Part shown: in pieces, positions 6,967 through 8,657 of the stretch
Position numbering within the stretch: position 1 is the stretch's first letter
Layout: every line of letters begins with the position of its first letter
DNA from: Desulfurococcales archaeon
Lineage (GTDB): Archaea; Thermoproteota; Thermoprotei_A; Sulfolobales; Desulfurococcaceae
Assembly: GCA_015521265.1 (NCBI GenBank)
Contig: WAON01000089.1
Coordinates: 1 to 8,657, forward strand
DNA length: 8,657 bases
Direction of reading: 5' to 3'
Notes under the pieces: generated by a model
Database searches by the model: none
What the model was told of the DNA's origin: nothing
The model's input: the letters and a program-made list of their open reading frames with translations, nothing else
Position numbers and translations under genes: made by a program

Positions 6967-7419
6967 TTACTCGATGAAAACCGCTTCCCTATCAGGCTGG
7001 ACTTCTTCTAGTCTTCTAAGCCTGTTAATCATTTTAGCTACTGCTTCAACCGATCTCCTAGCATAGTCTTCCACTCTCTCCAGTGCCTGCATTCTAGATG
7101 CTCCGGGTCCTATTAGTCCTAAACCTACGGGTTTACCATACTGCACCATTAGATCCATTAGCTTCCTAGCCGTCTGTCCTGCGACTAGTTCGTCGTGTTT
7201 TGTTGCACCCTTAATTACTGCTCCGAGGGCGACGACTCCATCTATATCTTTCTTTTCGAGAAGTTTAGAGACTGCTACCGGTATCTCGTATGTTCCCGGT
7301 ACTTTAACTACAACCCCTACTTCTAAGCCTAGGAATTTCGCGTGATTAATTGCTTTCTGAAGCATTAGGTAGGTTATATCATAGTTGAATTCTGCTACTA
7401 CGATGCCTATTCTAGTCAT
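6967..7419 (-). CDS. ribH: 6,7-dimethyl-8-ribityllumazine synthase, archaeal type
   Basis: RibH condenses 5-amino-6-ribitylaminouracil with 3,4-dihydroxy-2-butanone 4-phosphate to form lumazine. The 150-residue protein has the usual length. It shows the N-terminal substrate-binding strand VVAEFNYDIT (7-16), VPGTYEIP (40-47), the GAVIKGATKHDELV segment (66-79) with the likely catalytic His75, and GLIGPGASRMQALERVEDYA (101-120), close to the Methanocaldococcus RibH pattern. The enzyme is cytosolic and in this family assembles from pentamers. The ATG at 7419 is supported by GGGTGAT at 5-7 nt spacing. The gene starts 7 bp after the ribC stop, so translation is probably coupled. No missing residues or frame breaks are visible. 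Confidence 0.95.
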   Translation of the reverse strand: MTRIGIVVAEFNYDITYLMLQKAINHAKFLGLEVGVVVKVPGTYEIPVAVSKLLEKKDIDGVVALGAVIKGATKHDELVAGQTARKLMDLMVQYGKPVGLGLIGPGASRMQALERVEDYARRSVEAVAKMINRLRRLEEVQPDREAVFIE

Positions 7420-7425
7420 TTATCC

Positions 7426-7432
7426 ATCACCC
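7426..7432 (-). promoter_or_regulatory. Ribosome binding site of ribH overlapping the ribC stop codon
   Basis: The minus strand reads GGGTGAT, which pairs well with the archaeal anti-Shine-Dalgarno. Its TGA is the ribC stop codon (7427-7429). A ribosome ending ribC therefore sits on the ribH initiation site, which favours translational coupling. Confidence 0.65.
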
Positions 7433-7897
7433 TTCAATTAGGGGTCCTACGTCTGGGTATCCCTGCCTTAATCCTTTACCAGCATATTGTGTTAATGCCG
7501 TGCCGCCGTATTTAACGAGTTTGACGAGGTTGTAGGCGTGTTTTCTAGCCCTGTTCCTAGCAATCTCTAACAGCTTCTCAGGGTCATCGGCCTCATCTTC
7601 ATGCACTGTTACATCGATTACGTGTTTACCAGTTAGTATTTGCAACATTATTAACCCGATACTCATCGCTAAATAACTGTATTTATCTACTTGTTTACCC
7701 CCAACCCATCCCAGGGTTATTACAGCTTCGCATCCCTCGTCTAATAGTTTCTTAGCTGCTACGGGTATATCCTTGATTCCTGGAACAGTGTATCTAATTA
7801 TTACTGCTTCGGGCAGTTCCTGCTCGATTACCTCTATAGCATACTTAGCCATGTCGATTCTTGAAAAAGTCGTATCAACTACGCCGATCTTAATCAT
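7427..7897 (-). CDS. ribC: Riboflavin synthase, archaeal type
   Basis: Archaeal RibC dismutates two 6,7-dimethyl-8-ribityllumazine molecules to riboflavin and 5-amino-6-ribitylaminouracil. It is unrelated to bacterial RibE and is homologous to lumazine synthase. The 156-residue protein carries GVVDTTFSRIDMAKYAIE (5-22), YTVPGIKDIPVAAKKLL (36-52), VTVHEDEADD in mid-protein and AGKGLRQGYPDVGP near the C-terminus, all typical of the Methanocaldococcus MJ1184 group. The ATG at 7897 overlaps the end of ribB by 8 bp (AATGATTAA on the minus strand). GGGGAT at 7904-7909 is a fair ribosome binding site. It is followed at once by its paralogue ribH. Confidence 0.95.
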   Translation of the reverse strand: MIKIGVVDTTFSRIDMAKYAIEVIEQELPEAVIIRYTVPGIKDIPVAAKKLLDEGCEAVITLGWVGGKQVDKYSYLAMSIGLIMLQILTGKHVIDVTVHEDEADDPEKLLEIARNRARKHAYNLVKLVKYGGTALTQYAGKGLRQGYPDVGPLIEG

Positions 7898-8624
7898 TGA
7901 TTAATCCCCGCTTAAAGGCTTCTTTAACGATCTCGGCTCCATCGATAAATAATAGATTATTCTTCTCGGCGAACCTCTTAGCTTCATCGTACGGCAGGCT
8001 TACCTCATCATCAAGCATTTCAGCAATCACTATGCTCGGCGTTAAGCCTACAAGCCTTGCGAGGGCTACGGTTAACTCTGTATGCCCCCTCCTATTTCTA
8101 AGTCCTCGAGATGTTAATACTGGTACATGGCCGGGCCCATAGAATTCCTCTTCGAATTTTTCCAGTGCTTCGCTAGTCTTACCACTATACACTAGCTCGG
8201 CTACTTCATGTAGAGCCCTGATCGTTAAAGCTTTGTCCCGGTCACTAATACCCGTCTTCGTATCTACATGGTTCAGCCACACGTTGAAAGCCGGTGGATC
8301 GCCGTATCCGGGCTTTTTACCGGCTAGATTCTTCAATACTGGATGCTGCATGTAGAGTTCTAGCAGGAACGGTATACCCAGCGACTCCCTAAACTTGGAG
8401 CCTGAAACGTAGCATATTTGTCCGCCAGCGTTCTTCCTCATATACGCGATCTTTCCCGGGGTTATTGCTCCTGCGTAGTAGACCATATCGGTCTCGGCTT
8501 CCCTCTCAGAACTATCAAATATCAATACCGGCTTCCCATTCAATAATTCCTCCCGGATAATTTCAAGATCAAACACTTCTGACCAACTACCAGTACTCCT
8601 TTTTATCAAGCCCTTGTTACTCAA
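7890..8624 (-). CDS. ribB: 3,4-dihydroxy-2-butanone 4-phosphate synthase
   Basis: RibB converts ribulose 5-phosphate to formate and 3,4-dihydroxy-2-butanone 4-phosphate, the four-carbon unit of lumazine. Family features are the acidic loop DSSEREAETDM (37-47), TGISDRDKALTI (124-135), GPGHVPVL (163-170) with His166, RRGHTEL (178-184) and AEMLDD (201-206). Residues 38-39 are Ser-Ser where E. coli RibB has Asp-Glu, a variation also seen in part in archaeal enzymes. There is no fused GTP cyclohydrolase II domain. The longest frame starts at TTG 8624 (244 residues). GTG at 8576 would give 228 residues and an N-terminus of the same length before the acidic loop as in the Methanocaldococcus enzyme. 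No ATG is available upstream of the motif. It is the first gene visible in the rib operon. Confidence 0.93.
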   Translation of the reverse strand: MSNKGLIKRSTGSWSEVFDLEIIREELLNGKPVLIFDSSEREAETDMVYYAGAITPGKIAYMRKNAGGQICYVSGSKFRESLGIPFLLELYMQHPVLKNLAGKKPGYGDPPAFNVWLNHVDTKTGISDRDKALTIRALHEVAELVYSGKTSEALEKFEEEFYGPGHVPVLTSRGLRNRRGHTELTVALARLVGLTPSIVIAEMLDDEVSLPYDEAKRFAEKNNLLFIDGAEIVKEAFKRGLIND

Positions 8625-8657
8625 TATATTTATGGGGGGTTATCATATTATTTTCCC
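8624..8657 (-). promoter_or_regulatory. Promoter region of the riboflavin operon, cut by the window edge
   Basis: Two TATA-like elements are visible on the minus strand. GGGAAAATAATATGA (8643-8657) has a purine-rich BRE-like start and would place initiation close to TTG 8624. ATAAATATAT (8624-8633) lies after a run of six C and would place initiation near 8603, favouring the GTG at 8576. The short palindrome AATATATT (8623-8630) could be part of an operator, but only 33 bp upstream of the TTG are present, so regulation cannot be judged. Confidence 0.4.

Noticed and set aside
8595..8657. FMN riboswitch upstream of ribB
   Set aside because: The FMN riboswitch is essentially bacterial, and the short upstream region shows none of its conserved helices. 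Archaea use other control, such as the RbkR regulator, for which no site could be identified here.

Overview
The window looks like chromosomal DNA of a hyperthermophilic archaeon, most likely a thermoproteote (crenarchaeote) of the Desulfurococcales type. The riboflavin genes are the archaeal versions (GTP cyclohydrolase III, archaeal RibC, archaeal RibH). Promoters have TATA/BRE-like elements, Shine-Dalgarno sites read GGTG/GGTGAT, arginine is mostly AGG, and ATA, GTA and CTA codons abound. GC content looks to be in the mid-40s % by eye. The genus cannot be fixed from sequence reading alone.

Left part (1-4860, minus strand): one very large open frame, 1620 codons without a stop, that runs off the left edge. 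It encodes a secreted subtilase (peptidase family S8) with a signal peptide, a propeptide, a complete Asp192/His240/Asn346/Ser429 catalytic set and a C-terminal extension of at least 1100 residues. The extension holds four carboxypeptidase-regulatory-like beta domains, two alpha/beta domains, two Ig-like domains and a long heptad coiled coil that is still running at the edge. About 34 N-glycosylation sequons lie in residues 465-1620 and none in residues 1-464. This is the design of a protease fixed to the archaeal S-layer.

Middle (4861-6289): a 163-bp divergent intergenic region carries a promoter on each strand. One TATA box is flanked by a perfect 8-bp inverted repeat and appears to drive a leaderless plus-strand gene. 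That gene encodes an unrecognised 421-residue surface protein with a membrane segment at each end, sequon-rich beta-type ectodomain and Ser/Thr/Asn/Gly-rich stalk.

Right part (6225-8624, minus strand): a compact riboflavin operon in the order ribB, ribC, ribH, gch3, with an 8-bp overlap and then gaps of 7 and 13 bp. GTP cyclohydrolase III opens the GTP branch and DHBP synthase makes the four-carbon unit. RibH joins the two branches to lumazine, and RibC dismutates lumazine to riboflavin. Other steps, such as FAPy hydrolysis, reduction, deamination and dephosphorylation, are not encoded here. The last gene overlaps the surface-protein gene tail to tail by 65 bp.

The least explained parts are the duplicated-module architecture of the protease, its divergent surface-protein neighbour, and the inverted repeat around that neighbour's TATA box. 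No RNA gene, CRISPR array or mobile element was seen.
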